DNA of 64,000 bases from Circinella umbellata (lineage: Eukaryota > Mucoromycota > Mucoromycetes > Mucorales > Lichtheimiaceae). The stretch is taken from the NCBI GenBank assembly GCA_025093555.1, contig JAIWNF010000037.1:472401-536400 (forward strand), written 5' to 3'. Both the position numbers and the translations under genes were made by a program. Numbering within the stretch: position 1 is the first letter of the stretch; the number at the start of each line of letters is the position of its first letter. Positions 47,709-59,948 of the stretch are shown piece after piece. The notes under the pieces are model-generated. The model saw only the letters and a program-made list of their open reading frames with translations. It was not told the origin of the DNA and ran no database searches.

Positions 47709-50226
47709 CTAAGCTTCTTCAATCAAATCTTCGTTATTAATATTATTATTGTTATTTTCTACTTTTTTTCCTTTTCCTTCATCTTCGTCATTATTCTCAT
47801 TGTTATTCCACTCGTCCTCGAACACATCCATAAGATTTGCGCTTCTACCAGCAAAGTACTTGAACCACGAATCAAGAAGAACAGATTCTTGAAGAGCACT
47901 GGGCAACAAACGATTACGCTGCTGTGGAATGAATACTGCCGCACGTGAAAAGCAACGTTCACTCGGAACTGAACTTGCTGGTACAGCCAAATAACGTCTT
48001 GCCATCATATAAAGCGGATCAGGACTACCATTTTTAATGCCACCTGCTGCCTCCTCTTGCCCTTTCCAAAATCGCATAACGTCAGCTTTTGAATTCGTTG
48101 GTTCGGCTAGATATGCTTGTAGTGGATCCGTTTGACCAAAACTTGGCTCGTAATCGTCGTCGTCGTCGTCAATCGCCAAGTCTTGATCCGATATCGCCGG
48201 CTGGAATTTGTTCCACTCTTCCTCAACCTGCTTCTTGGCATTCACAATCCAAGACTGGGGCCAATTAACGTAAGACCACCAAGTATATCGGCAACGAGGA
48301 CCCAACGCTTGCGCGATGGCATAAACGGGCTGTGTTGCTCGCGAATAATGTCTCTTCAGCTTTTCAAAGGCGACTTGAGCAGCATTCAACACATCAGGGT
48401 CATACTATAAGGTATAAGTGAATATTTAGTATTTTGATATGAAATTAAATGTTGGATGAAGATAATAATATTTAAAATAGTACTTACACTGCTTGGTGAT
48501 CTTGTATATTTATCCAAATGGTTGAAGAGCTGGTTATATGCTGTTGTTGCTGTATTAATCGTTGGATATTTTTGCGCGCTCATCTTTTTTTGAAACTTAA
48601 CAAAAGGTGCGAAGAACTCTTGTAAACGCCCGATATGAGCCCAATCACTTGTGGATAATGCAAATCGTTTTAAATCATCATCATATGTCATTGCATTATA
48701 TGCTGCTCTTTGCTGAAAAGCAACCCGCAACATATTATATGTCGAATCCCATGTGTACGAACATCCAATACAAGCTGAATCGGTTTCAATTTTGGCTCAA
48801 CCAGACTGCATTTTTTTATATATCGGTCACGTCTTTGTGGTGATGAACGGATCGCAATAATGCCCCCACGTAGGTGTTTGATGATATCAGCAGATGCTAT
48901 AAATTTTATAAATTATGTAAGTAATTAAAAATATGTATACACGTGTGATGAAATGGAGTAGATATAAAATATTTAACTTACAAGTTTCACCTTCATCAAC
49001 TTCATTCAACTGATCAGCCTCAGGAGCTTCTGCTTTCAACCCTCTGTTAATAGCTTCTTGTACCACTAGATTGATTACGTGTCCAATACAAGGAATATGG
49101 TTGTTGGTTGCAGAAAACACGTCAGAAGAAAGTTTTTCTTCTAATTTAGTCGCCATTGTGTACATATTTGAAGCGTTGTCTGTTGTTAAGAAAAAAGGTT
49201 TTTTTTTTAAACCAAGCTCCTGGAGAACTTTCACCATCATGGCTGCCAAATTGTCACCAGTATGCGATCCCTTTAAAAGCTCGAATCCAATCACCAATGA
49301 GCGGAATGTCCAGCCTTGATCGATCCAGTGAGCAGTGATCCCAAGAAACGAGTGCTTCATGTTTGCCGTTGTCCAACTATCTGCAGTGTATGCCATATAG
49401 GGTACTAGTCGCAACTCTTCCATTACTTGCTTTTTTGAATCTTCATATATAGTGGTCATATACCTTTTGATGGTGCTGGCACTCGGTAGCTCGATATCTT
49501 TAATTGTTGGTGCTGAATGGACCATGTTCAAAAGTTTTTGGAGAGAAGGCCGTTGAACAGACGTGTAAGGTGCAGCAGCATATATGATATCTTCTACAAG
49601 GCACTGGTAAAAAGCTTCTTTGGTAAACGGCTTGACAGAACCATGGGGAGCAAAATAACCATCAAGAGTGGACGGACCATGGCGAGTAATGACTGCACCT
49701 CTTGCTGGGGAATTCTTGGTGACATGGTGGATTACTCTCATATGCTCTATCATGTTTTTGGTGGATCCTCTCTTGTCGCTAACATGGTGTTTTTTGCAGA
49801 TATGACCATCACTAAATGTCCATTGACATGTATACTTCTTTTTACCATCGGGTAGCTTTTCGACTGTTACCCAATTATTTTCGACCAACCAGGATCTCTT
49901 ACGCTTTGACCCAGCAGTTGATGTTTCCTCTACAGCCAAACTGGTAGTATTTTGTACATCTTCATCCATAAAAGATTCTTGGCGTGTAAATGAGTGAATG
50001 CTGTCAGTTTCTTGTAAAGAGACATTGTCATCCTAAAGATAGAATAGCAATCATGATTAATATATATCTTACTGTTTATAAAATACTAACGCTAATCTTT
50101 TTATTTTATTTTTATGACTATAGCACGTAAACTACTTACTTCAAGTAAAAAAGACATATCAGTTCCTTGGCGACTTAATCCCATAGACGAAGATTCGGCG
50201 TGATCAATATTGCTATCAAAAGACAT
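47709..50226 (-). pseudogene. hAT transposase (BED finger, RNase H-like core, hATC dimerisation), frameshifted
   Basis: Exon 1 starts at 50226 (MSFDSNIDHAESSSMGLSRQ) and exon 2 begins DDNVSLQETDSIHSF. A BED-type finger region is CQWTFSDGHICKKHHVSDKR to EHMRVIHH. Core blocks are AYTADSWTTANMKHSFLGIT (first Asp), FLTTDNASNMYTMATK and HIPCIGHVINLVVQEAI. A further exon reads GGIIAIRSSPQRRDRYIKKC to VLDVRT and is followed in a different frame by WDSTYNMLRVAFQQR at about 48750, where the family motif should be continuous: a frameshift. The C-terminal dimerisation region is DPLYMMARRYLAVPASSVPS then ERCFSRAAVFIPQQRNRLLP, intact, ending at 47709 in an acidic tail. The DNA-binding and dimerisation ends are intact but the enzyme core is broken. 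Confidence 0.85.
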
Positions 50227-52557
50227 GTTGGATAAAAAAAAATTAAAGGTAGGTGGAAGTATATGTTATAGCAATAGAAATCTAAAATAAAATATTACCA
50301 CTATTTATATTAAATCCTAATCAATGACCGGGTATATCAATATGCGTGTATGAAACAGTTACAGTCTTCCGATTTGTTGACGACAATGAATAACGACAAT
50401 AAGATAAGTGATGGTTATATCCTATACCTTTTGCCGTTGATGAAATGATATATTAACGCAACTGTCAAATAATATCCTTAAAGAAGACGGACTCATATAA
50501 TATTAAGAGTAATTGAAACATACTGCGAAATACCAAAATGTCAGTGAAACAGATTTGATTCATACTGTATTTAAATATATAACCGTGTTTATGAAGCCAT
50601 CGTAGGTTAGATACAACAGTGTAATAGTATTTTCAGTGGATAATATCGTAGTGAAATAAATAAAAATAACAGAATAACTTGAATAATGGCTTTATTTATT
50701 AATTATGATGAGAGGGTATTTATATGTTTTTTAAAACTACTGTGGAAGATAATATATAATAATAATCCATACTAACATTGATTATGACGATAATAATGGT
50801 AATGACAGTGATGATAGTGTAATTGCCAAGCAAAAAATTATTATCGCTCCCAAGAGGTATTGAAAAAGAAATTTTTTAAAATACTTATTTTTAATATAAA
50901 AACAATTGGAAATAGTATATAAAAAGGAAACGATGACGGTTATTGCTTTATATTTTTCTAAAAAGGAAAGTGGTTACACCAAATATTTTTTTACTATAGC
51001 ACATATTTGTATCTGTTAATGCTTTCAAAAAGAAAAAAAATAAAGAAATTGTTATGAAATCATATCAAGTGTATATTGGGTTCTATTTATATTTATTATT
51101 ACTATCACTATTTATGAATATAATGGTTATTATAATAATTATCACGCTTTTATAAATGAAAATATATGGGCATCATATCAAAGATACAATTATTTATTCT
51201 AACTCCAAGTAAATAGTTTGAATAATTATAAAAGCTATTTCCACATATGAAAATATGATACAGTTATTGATCGATTTTGTGGGACATTGGAACAATATAT
51301 ATTTTTCTCAGCGCTATCTGAATCCCGGCTTATTTCTTCTTCCGTATTATGAAAAAAAAACATACTCCATTTAACACAGCCATCTTCTTTTTTAATAATG
51401 GAAAATAATGATCCCAAATGAAACAACTAAGTTTGGTAGTCTTTTTTTTTATTATATTATTTTAATCACTCATCATCGTATCTATTTTACACACGAATGG
51501 ACATGTTCAATAACGCCAATAAGCATCTATTAGCTTAACGATTACAATATTACATCTTTGCTCTACTAACTATTGTGGATTGAGTTTATAGACAAATATA
51601 TTCTTTACAACAATCTACTTATTTACCAATGGATTTTAACAAATATTTTATTTAATCTTGGTCAATAAAACTATCTAATATACACCTTGATAACCCTACA
51701 AAACAATTAGCATTACTCAATTTTATTATCAAAGCTCCTTCTTTTTTATATATCCCTATCTTTGACATAATTGCTTTTATATAACTGGACATTGTGCTTG
51801 ACGATTGGTAAGTGGTACTACTCTTTCTTTTTACACACATACTCTTTCTCCGAATTATATTACTATAATGTATTTGTTTACTAATGGTGGTAGTATTTTA
51901 TTTTATTTTTGTTTGAGTAGATTTTATAACTTATGCAAATAATCATTGAAAAAAAAAGTGCTGCGGATATGGGTTGATATTACGGTTTATATACTTGGAT
52001 TTGGATGATGAATATTTGGATGATGAATATTTGGATGATGAACATTTGGAATGTACAAAATAGAGAGAGTATTGGGGTTTATAATTATATTATATATATC
52101 ACTATGGTAATACAAATATCAAATAAACTATTCTAGATGTCTTCTTCAACAATGGTTATTTTTTTTATTTGCTATTCTTCGTTTTGGAAAGGGACAAATA
52201 TTAGTATTATTATGAAATAATATAGGAAATGTTGTGACATAAATAATTTGAGGAATAATATGTTATAAGAAATATAATGAATAGGGATCAAGTAATAACA
52301 TTTCAACATCTTTGGGATTAGATCATTTCAAAAAGTTTAGATCTAAAAAGTTTGATGAATCTTCGAGTTGATAAAATAATATTTGTCACATTTATTGACT
52401 TACTACACTTACATTAAAAATGCGGCACACTTTTTCAATCCAATATTTTTATGTTTTTTTTATAAACACCTATAAAAAAAACCCATTACTATTTTCAATC
52501 TTTCGGATGACTGCATCATCGGATCGGATGATACACCCATCCGCATCCGCATCCACA
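50227..52557. other. Non-coding interior of the hAT-like element, AT-rich
   Basis: About 2.3 kb upstream of the hAT transposase with no convincing gene. A triplicated TTGGATGATGAATAT motif is present at about 52000-52040. Two short frames (51426-51235 and 51840-51652, both -) show no family signature. The last ~50 bp hold the inner hexamer repeats of the right end. Confidence 0.5.
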
Positions 52558-52820
52558 TCCCACCCCGGAAAATCTCCACTGTTAAATTATGTCCATTTAT
52601 GTTATTCTCTGTGGCAACATAAATATACCTGAATCAACATACGATCATCATAACATTACAGAATTTAGTATGGACTGGCTTGGTAAATTGATGTTTTTGT
52701 GAAATTATGTTTTTTTATGTACCTTAATGTAAAAGAAACATCAAAAACCATGAATCAACAGAAATATACATCACATTAAAAAACGGTAGCTAACTAAAAT
52801 GTAAGAAAAAAACCTTTTAT

Positions 52821-55800
52821 TTATATTTTCTGTGTGTTTCCAAGAATAATTGGGTTATTCATCATATTCTTATAGACGTAATAGTATTTATTTTGTTGTA
52901 TTGGTGATTTTAACACTCCAACGGCACACTCAATAGATAAGACATCACATATGAATAATCGTTTTCCAGTTCCAAATGATGTCTTTCCAACAGGATATCC
53001 ATATTTTGTTAGTTCAGTATTTTCATCCAAGCAGATCAAGCAAAGCATCTTATGTTGACCTTAAAAAATGTTATGAATAATTAGTTAACACAAAAGAAAA
53101 TTGTGACATAGATATTTATAATCCTTCGTTATCTAGTGTTTTTTTATCTGTATCATAATATATGCATACTCATATAACGATGCGTAAAGAATAAAATTGC
53201 TTCACCAAAATATGTTTTATATTCAGCTGAATTATCACTACCAATACTATGAGAGGTAGACTTTCTTTTAGTATAGTAATCAGGTAATGATATCTTAAGA
53301 AACGTTCCATATCTTTTAAGTTTTGACAGTTCTGCACATTCATAAGTGGAACCATTCAGAAAAAGTCGTTGTCCAATGGTAATATTACTTTTGAGTATTG
53401 GTAGTGAAGTTGCTGAAATTCCTTTCTCATGGGCCCAGAAGTTTCGTAAGTAATGCATTAAGTTGTATGATCTTTTGTATTCGTCAGTTGTTGTTTCTTT
53501 CAAATGAGGACCCCAAAGTTCTGGTCCGGAGCCAGAGGAGTCAAAACACACAATTTTTTTGGATTGTTCATTTGAATCATTTTTGTCCGAGCATTCTCTT
53601 ATTGTTCTTGTATAATATTGTTGTGCTGCCATAAGCTCCATCTTATTTCCAGCTGATGTACCTGCATGTTGCGTTGATTTTATCCTTCTGTCATAAAAGC
53701 CTACCATTCTTTCCATACTTCTTGCTGAATACACCCGAAGTGGACCGATTTGTTTGATTGAATCTGCAACATGTCGAATGTAATGAAAGCTAACAGTATA
53801 AAGATTTTTTGGAAATAATTCAGAGCTTGCAAATGAATGCCATTGTTGAAAAAACCTTTTATTAATAATATAAATTAAGTATAATGTTAGATAACAATGT
53901 CCCAATCTGTTTTAACATTAAATATGTTTTTATTAAAATGATACGTACTGTTCAATTTGTTTAACGTTTATATCACTCATTTCCCACGAAAGCGATATGC
54001 TACATCCTTTTACCAAAGCTGCCAGGGCATCGATTGCATCTACTGAACAGTTGGTGTTTTGAAGCTGTTCGATCACAATTGTTGGTATAACGTAAAGTAA
54101 AAGATCAATATAATCAATTCCTCGCACAACATTTGTTCTCGTTAAAACATCTAAAATAGAGAAATAAGATGAATAAAGCAGGGTACTTTCTGCTAACTAA
54201 CTATTATATTCCTGATAAACCATATATATTTCAACTATACGACACAGCCGACTTTCAAATACTGACGGCCACCTTGGTTGTGATGCTTTGATTGATCCAC
54301 TAATTTCAGACTGTTGTGCTTTCGTCATCAGGAAAGGTGTGCGTAAAATTGGATTGGAGAACATGGCCCAAAGTTGTGGGCTAATGTTGCATCCATATAA
54401 GTGGAATTCATCAAGTCCAAAATTGAATACTGTAGTGAACGACTTCAACAATGCTAATGGACAAGGTGACTTAATATTATGGTCCTGTATATATAAAAGC
54501 AATTTATTAAATCCATTAACATAAAAAAAAGGGATTTTCAAATACCAGCTAAATTACCTTATCCCCATCTTTGTAATCAATTATTTGTCTCTCGTCATCA
54601 AGCTCAATGGATCCAGGATAGTATCGACCAAAACCAGCTTTCGTGTTACTTCCGTCATTTTTTTTACTGATCGATAGTGAGCTTTCGCAGCGTTCAGAAG
54701 CTATCAAACATATACGACAGCCGAATTTGGATTGGTGACCTCCGTGATGAATTACCGATGCTATACCAGGACAGTCCCCTGATGCAATCACAAGATGTGC
54801 AGTAATTGTTCTTGTTACTCCATCGTCGCATACTATATGCATTCCTTCAGTTTCCAGATTCATCAGTTCTTGATAAAGAGGGGAGAGAAAAGAATCGAGA
54901 TTTCCACCTTTCGAAGTGGTTGGAATAATAGATACTGTAATAATGTTTTTTTCTTTATATCTAGTAGAAGCGCAAAAATAAAATACAGATTAGTATTGAA
55001 ATCAAACACATAATCCACTCTTGTATGTTATTACCTTTCCTCAGGCGGGAGATTTAATATCACAAGCATGACAATCGTCATGGAAGCTTTACTATGAATA
55101 AAAGGACGAAATCCATCTTGAAAGAGCGCCAACGCAATCGTATCAGAGCCCCATTGTTCCATTCCTCTTATTGCTTGTCCATCAAAAATGTCTTTGAATA
55201 CGGTTTTTTGATAATTTAAAGTTGCAGGGTAATTAAGTAGCTCACGAGCTGTTTTGTGTGCTATGAATGCTCCAAGTTGTTCTGTGAGTGGAAGATATTG
55301 CATGGTAGCATAAGCTTTTTTTTCAATGTTTTGTTGACCATTTCTATATCGCTGCTTGCCACATTTTTTATTCGGGCAACTGGTTATATCATCAGATATA
55401 TAAAGGTAGCAACCGTCAGGACAAATGTCAAATTCAAGCTTTTTCACAGGATACAAAGACACTAACAATTTTTCAGTAAGATAAGGTGATAAGATATGAA
55501 GGAAATAGTAATCTTGATGTCGATTAGGTACTATTAAATCATGGAGAAAGAAAATGAGAAATGCAAGGAACTACATATAAACGTGCTTAAAAAATATATT
55601 CGTACCGAATTGGCTTTCGCTTGCGGTAACAATGTTGTTAATCAACTTTACGAGCCGTTCGTGAGCAGCCCGTGGTATAACAAATTCATCTATAATTTTT
55701 AAAAGTTCTAAACTGAATTCCTCTGAAAGCCCCATATGATGCTCTTCCGTAATATTTGGGTCGAATATTAGACCACTAGTGTTGTTGTTGCAACTGTTGA

Positions 55801-56305
55801 TATTGTTTGTTACACCACTTGTTTCCTCATTATTTATTTGGGGGGAGTCAATGATGTTATCCTCATCCTTATCGGGATCTGCCAATGTACATATGAACTG
55901 GACGGGATCATCATCCATCACGTCACAGTCATAGTAATCTCCATCATCATAGGGTTCATTATTATCGGACAGATAATCCATTATCATTGTATTGTTCTGT
56001 TGTTGTGATGGTGGTAAAATAGAAAAACTGTTTTCTGTCATGTGTTTGATTAAAGAAGAAGAAGATGGTGCGATCGATGTTGTTCCTGATTCTATTGGTA
56101 TTGTTGTTGTGCCTGAAGGGATCGTTAAAGATTCTGGTGTCGTAATCACATCATTTGAATGATTAGATTTATGTCGTTTTGCAACCGATCTGCTTCTAAT
56201 AGATTCCGAAACTGACTTGGTGTACTTATTTTCAAAACATTCCTGTTTATGTGCTGTTAATTTTGCAAGTGTGTAATAATCTCCACAATATGGACACTGA
56301 ACCAT
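52821..56305 (-). CDS. Tnp2-type CACTA transposase
   Basis: Start at 56305 with a C2HC-like finger (CPYCGDYYTLAKLTAHKQEC), then a disordered acidic region. Exons: about 56305-55602, 55535-55035, 54960-54560, 54483-54210, 54150-53950, 53856-53165 and 53058-52821. The Tnp2 core is recognised from CPDGCYLYISDDITSCPNKK, then TVFKDIFDGQAIRGMEQWG and LALFQDGFRPFIHSKASMTI, then VILNLPPEER, IIPTTSKGGNLDSFLSPLYQ, LVIASGDCPGIASVIHHGGH and FGCRICLIASERC. The later block NLYTVSFHYIRHVADSIKQI, GPLRVYSARSMERMVGFYD is also typical of this family. All exons appear open and in phase as far as can be judged by eye, so the element may be active. It would bind the CACCCC ends and catalyse cut-and-paste. Confidence 0.85.
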
Positions 56306-56484
56306 CTTCAGTTAGATTCTTTTTTTAAAAAATAAAAAAAATGAGTAAAAAAATTACACATGTAAAATTATAAACACCTAAAAAAAGGAGAAAAACACGG
56401 AAAGTTACACAAATATCCCCTTTTATTATTGTCCCTTTTTTTGTTTCTTTCTCCTTCCAACCTTTAATAAAAACATCTTTTATA
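56306..56484. promoter_or_regulatory. Bidirectional promoter of the CACTA gene pair
   Basis: 179 bp between the two divergent start codons. A/T-rich with no classical TATA that I can assign confidently. It probably drives both genes together. Confidence 0.5.
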
Positions 56485-57682
56485 ATGCCCCCAAAAAAAC
56501 CTGTCAAAGCAAAAACTACCACTGATGAATTTTTAGCACTGAAACAACAATTGAGATCTATCAATGATGATGTTGTTATATTGCATGAGACTATGGAAGA
56601 AATTCAAAAAACTGTCTCAAACATGGATGAAGCTCAGAAAGAGAATCAAAGAAGTATGTCAAATTCATTGGATGAACTGAAGATAATGATAGAAAAGTTG
56701 TTTGAAGGTTTTTCAACATCAACATCAATAGTAGCTGCGGATGAAAGCTCACGGCAATCTGCTTCTGAAAACATGATTGGAGCACCAATGAATTATATTA
56801 CATCTAATGGAGAAAGAAAGCCTCATTTTCTTACAATTCGTAAAAAACATATTATACAAGTAATCAAGGCATCTAGTAATACATTGTCTGAACAAAAGGC
56901 TGAGTCACTTTACAAAGGCACAATCACTATCCGCGTCAACACATTAAAAACAATGATCAAACGCCTTGGAATACAGTTGTTGACATTACCATCCAACATG
57001 GATGAAGATGAAACAGAGAGTGCTGAACAGGAAGAGAGTGAGGAAACAAGAAGTAATAACAATCACTCTATGTTACCAGGTCAAAGTGATGAATCTTTGC
57101 AGACCTTGGATGATGAATATACTAATAGTGACTGGACTTGGAAAAAAATTGATTATCACGAAAAAGAAATTGCTATTCAATCTTTTACATTAGCAGTAAA
57201 AGAATCTACTGGTGTTGACTACAGCAAATGTGTAGGAAATTGGGCTACAAACCATATGCTACAAGAGGGCTGGACTAATATGTTGAAAGGAAAATATGTG
57301 AAAAAAGAATATACAGGTGATAACGAAGAAACCATAAGCTCTTCAACATTATCATCAAATACTAATCAAAATATATTAAGGTTTGATTGATATGAATATT
57401 TTATTCTGGAAATATGCTTCTATTTTTTTATTAAAATTATCAGCAATGTTATTAACTATTACAACATTAGAAATATCAATGAACATTGGGGATCAGAAAC
57501 AGAGTAAGCAGTATAATACAGAAACATGTTGAGATAAACAGAATAGAATGATAACTAACTCTTTTATTCGGATTACTTCTACTAGACATGAAGATCATGC
57601 AATGGAACCTGTCCCATCAGGAATCGCTGGAATGGATAATTACTTTAATAATGATCAGGAGGTAATTAATAAAATTCTTTAA
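56485..57682 (+). CDS. Uncharacterised accessory protein of the CACTA element
   Basis: Two exons (56485-57380 and 57586-57682) give 330 residues. The second exon is inferred from a CTACTAG acceptor and in-frame continuation (LR|HEDHAMEPVPSGIAGMDNYF) to TAA. The basic start MPPKKPVKAKTTTDEF leads into a long coiled coil (residues ~15-80, LALKQQLRSINDDVVILHE). A middle region with SNGERKPHFLTIRKKHIIQV and TIRVNTLKTMIKRLGIQLLT follows, then an acidic spacer, then a Trp-containing C-terminal region (NSDWTWKKIDYHEKEIAIQS, NWATNHMLQEGWTNMLKG). I recognise no named domain. Plant CACTA elements carry a second gene (TnpA-like) that binds subterminal repeats; this position and its coiled coil make a similar role plausible, but that is inference. 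Confidence 0.7.
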
Positions 57683-58167
57683 ATACATGTACATTATCAT
57701 ATTTTTGATATCGGTCCTGGTCATATATATCATTTATAAATATATAGATAAATTTCGAATAAATAAAATGGCATATCTATGTATCATCATATTTCGCTTT
57801 AAAATTATTTTAAATAAACAATTATTATATTAGTGTTTAGATGTTGGTTTGAAGAAACTATTACGTAGATATATGTAACTTTTGTTTATGGTCTTTATTG
57901 TAAAGTGGAGTTATATCATGTTGTGTTCTCTGGTGTTTTTTTACGTTCTTTCTTTTAATGTAAACTTCCGTTAAACTCTGTTATCTCTTTTCACGTGGAT
58001 TTTCAATTTTCACCTTATTTTTACAGAACCTTAAACTACAATACAACCACATAATTTTACAGTGAAGATTTTCCGGGGTGTCCGTAAAGACCCATCCGCA
58101 TCTGAACTTGCGGATGCGGATGCGGATCGGATGAGCGGATGTCGGATAAGATGAAGAACGCTATGTA

Positions 58168-59480
58168 GCACGTTCGGTTTCACTTAGTTTCGATAATAGA
58201 GTTGGATCACCAACTGTTATAGCCACAGTGGGGTCAAAATCATCTTTGGGTTTTAATTTGGCTTGAATTAATAACTCCCGTAATTCTTTTTCGTATGACG
58301 AGTGGATTAATAGACCAACAACTCCATGGGCTGGGAAATGGATATCGATAACCCTTTCTTGAGCAACGTTTAACAGACGTAGTGCACGACGAATTTCACT
58401 GTGAAGAGTACGTCTTGGTGATGGCATATAGACTACAGTGTAGCCTGTATTTTCGGTTGCTGGTTGTAAAATGCGCTGTGCCCAATTCAACATTTTTTCA
58501 GTGGGTGGACTTATTTTTTTCTTTTTGGGTGCCACATTTTTACCCGTAATTTTTGCATACGATGGTGTTTTTGCTGTTGACGACGATGCTTCTTGTTGCT
58601 GTGATTGATGCTTTGCTGAAGTTGCGTGTTGGTGTCGTTGATTTTGCTGGTCAAGTTTATATAATTGTTTTTGTAATTTTTTTTCTTTTTCAGTTTGTGC
58701 CTTAGTGTGGTTAACTTCGATTTCGGCCTATCTTTTTCTCCATTCGACGTCTGACAAGGCATAGATCGAGTCCTTAGTGCTAGTGATGATCTCACCCTCT
58801 TCTAAATCCATATTAGTGTTAGTGATTTCTATTGGATTATGATGTGCTAATTGTTGTGCTTTCAATTTGGCGATTTTTGCATGTGCTGTTTCTAATTCCA
58901 GTTTTAGGTTTTTATTTTCTTCTATTAAATCACGAATGTGAGTTAATTCTTGTTCGTGATGCAGCAATTTTTGTTCATTGTCATACAGTCGTACTTCAGT
59001 AGTAGATGATCTTTTTTCTATTTCGGTTAGTCTGTGTAAAAGTTCTGTAATTAATTTATTTTCATTAATATCTTTGTTAGATACTAATGAAGTCTTTGTT
59101 TTTTGTACTGTAGTAGCACCAAGACGGGCAAGACGACTATTGCTAGGGGTAGGTGGAGACATGGAACGACGGCGTTGATCTATTACCTCTAATTGGGTTG
59201 ATCTTTCACGTTCGCGAGGACGGGGTGGTGATAGTGGTGAGTCTGGTGATAAACTCATGGCTTCTGTTTCCGCAGAGGTAGTATTGATATTATTATTATT
59301 ATTATTTTTATTATTCTGTTTTTTTGTTGCAGGTGTTTTCGTAGTGTAGAGTGGTGTATCAGTAGGACGACGTTTGATTGCGTGATTCCTATTGATAGTG
59401 GTGATGATGGAAGATGACGAGGCTGGTGTAAGCACGATGTCATTTAATTGTTTTTGGTAGTTATTTATTTTGTCTGACAA
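58168..59480 (-). pseudogene. LINE copy B, ORF1 (one premature stop; truncated by the hAT terminus)
   Basis: Start at 59480 (MSDKINNYQKQLNDIVL). A low-complexity Asn/Ser/Thr-rich and Pro/Arg-rich N-terminus (SPDSPLSPPRPRERERSTQL) is followed by a coiled coil (LLHRLTEIEKRSSTTEVRLY to LKLELETAHAKIAKLKAQQL). A single in-frame TAG lies at about 58730. The frame then continues through a basic Gln-rich region (AEIEVNHTKAQTEKEKKLQK) to a conserved C-terminal domain, YMPSPRRTLHSEIRRALRLL, ERVIDIHFPAHGVVGLLIHS, KPKDDFDP. It stops being LINE at 58168, where the hAT-like terminus begins. The same C-terminal domain is found in copy A. No zinc knuckle is seen in the part present. Confidence 0.8.
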
Positions 59481-59948
59481 TGCTTTTGATGTCTAAAAAA
59501 GGAAAAAATAAGGGTCGTGTTTTTGATGGTCTGGACCAAATTTTTTGGTGAAAAAAGTATAAAAGGAGGGGTGATTTGCCGCGCGCGATACTCAATAGAC
59601 ATCTCCCCGATCATAGCTCAGGTGAAAATGTATTTGTTTATTAATGGAAGACTGATTGATCCTCGCCTTTAGGCATATTGATCGCTTCCTTGCGGTACAA
59701 AAGGAATAGAAATTTACAAAAAAAATAGGTGAAGTGACACAGACTGGAAAAAACCTTCGTAAAGGAAAAAGTCAGGTATTGCACCAGTACAAGAAACTTG
59801 GAGTAAAGATAAAATAATTGAAATAAAAGGTTATGTGTAAGGTAGCTATAACGTTAGTAAAGGATAAAGGATATAAAATAAGATAAAATAAGATAAAATA
59901 AAGAAAGGAATAGTAAGAGAGAAGAGAGGTTGTAGTTTATATTCGATA
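59481..59948. other. Junction of two LINEs: 3' UTR of copy A and 5' UTR of copy B
   Basis: Contains a repeated ATAAAATAAG tract (about 59876-59902) that is probably the 3' tail of copy A. A GC-richer segment (about 59565-59700) is probably the 5' end of copy B. The exact joint cannot be placed. Confidence 0.5.

Larger units (their letters stand above)
52558..58083. mobile_element. CACTA-superfamily (Tnp2 type) transposon with two divergent genes
   Basis: The body is 52561-58080 (5,520 bp), flanked by TCC at 52558-52560 and 58081-58083. The left end reads CACCCCGGAAAATCTCCACT; the right end, read inward, CACCCCGGAAAATCTTCACT. The inverted repeats match for about 32 bp with two differences. 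CAC..GTG ends and a 3-bp duplication define the CACTA superfamily. It is nested in the right end of the hAT-like element, inside the hexamer zone. Confidence 0.95.
46679..58167. mobile_element. hAT-superfamily element with hexamer-rich ends, hosting a CACTA element
   Basis: Both ends carry the same 16-bp terminus TACATAGCGTTCTTCA (46679-46694, and inverted at 58152-58167). Both then show the same order: an ATCCG-rich zone, CCGCATCCGCATCCGCAA, a short spacer with CAGATGC, and GGATG repeats ending in GATGGGT. Between them is a hAT transposase gene. Subtracting the CACTA insert leaves about 6 kb. The flanks are different elements (Ty3 RNase H on the left, LINE ORF1 on the right) and the adjacent 8-mers differ (GCTAGTTG, GCACGTTC). 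One clean insertion therefore does not explain it. Confidence 0.75.

Noticed and set aside
51235..51840. Two minus-strand frames of about 60 codons upstream of the hAT transposase
   Set aside because: No family signature and no convincing splice connection between them; kept only as part of the non-coding interior.
59560..59650. GC-richer segment after a TATAAAAGG motif, considered as a small RNA gene
   Set aside because: I could not match it to U1, U2, U4, U5, U6 or 5S features in either orientation, and it is better explained as LINE 5' UTR. No tRNA was found anywhere by looking for paired A and B boxes by eye.
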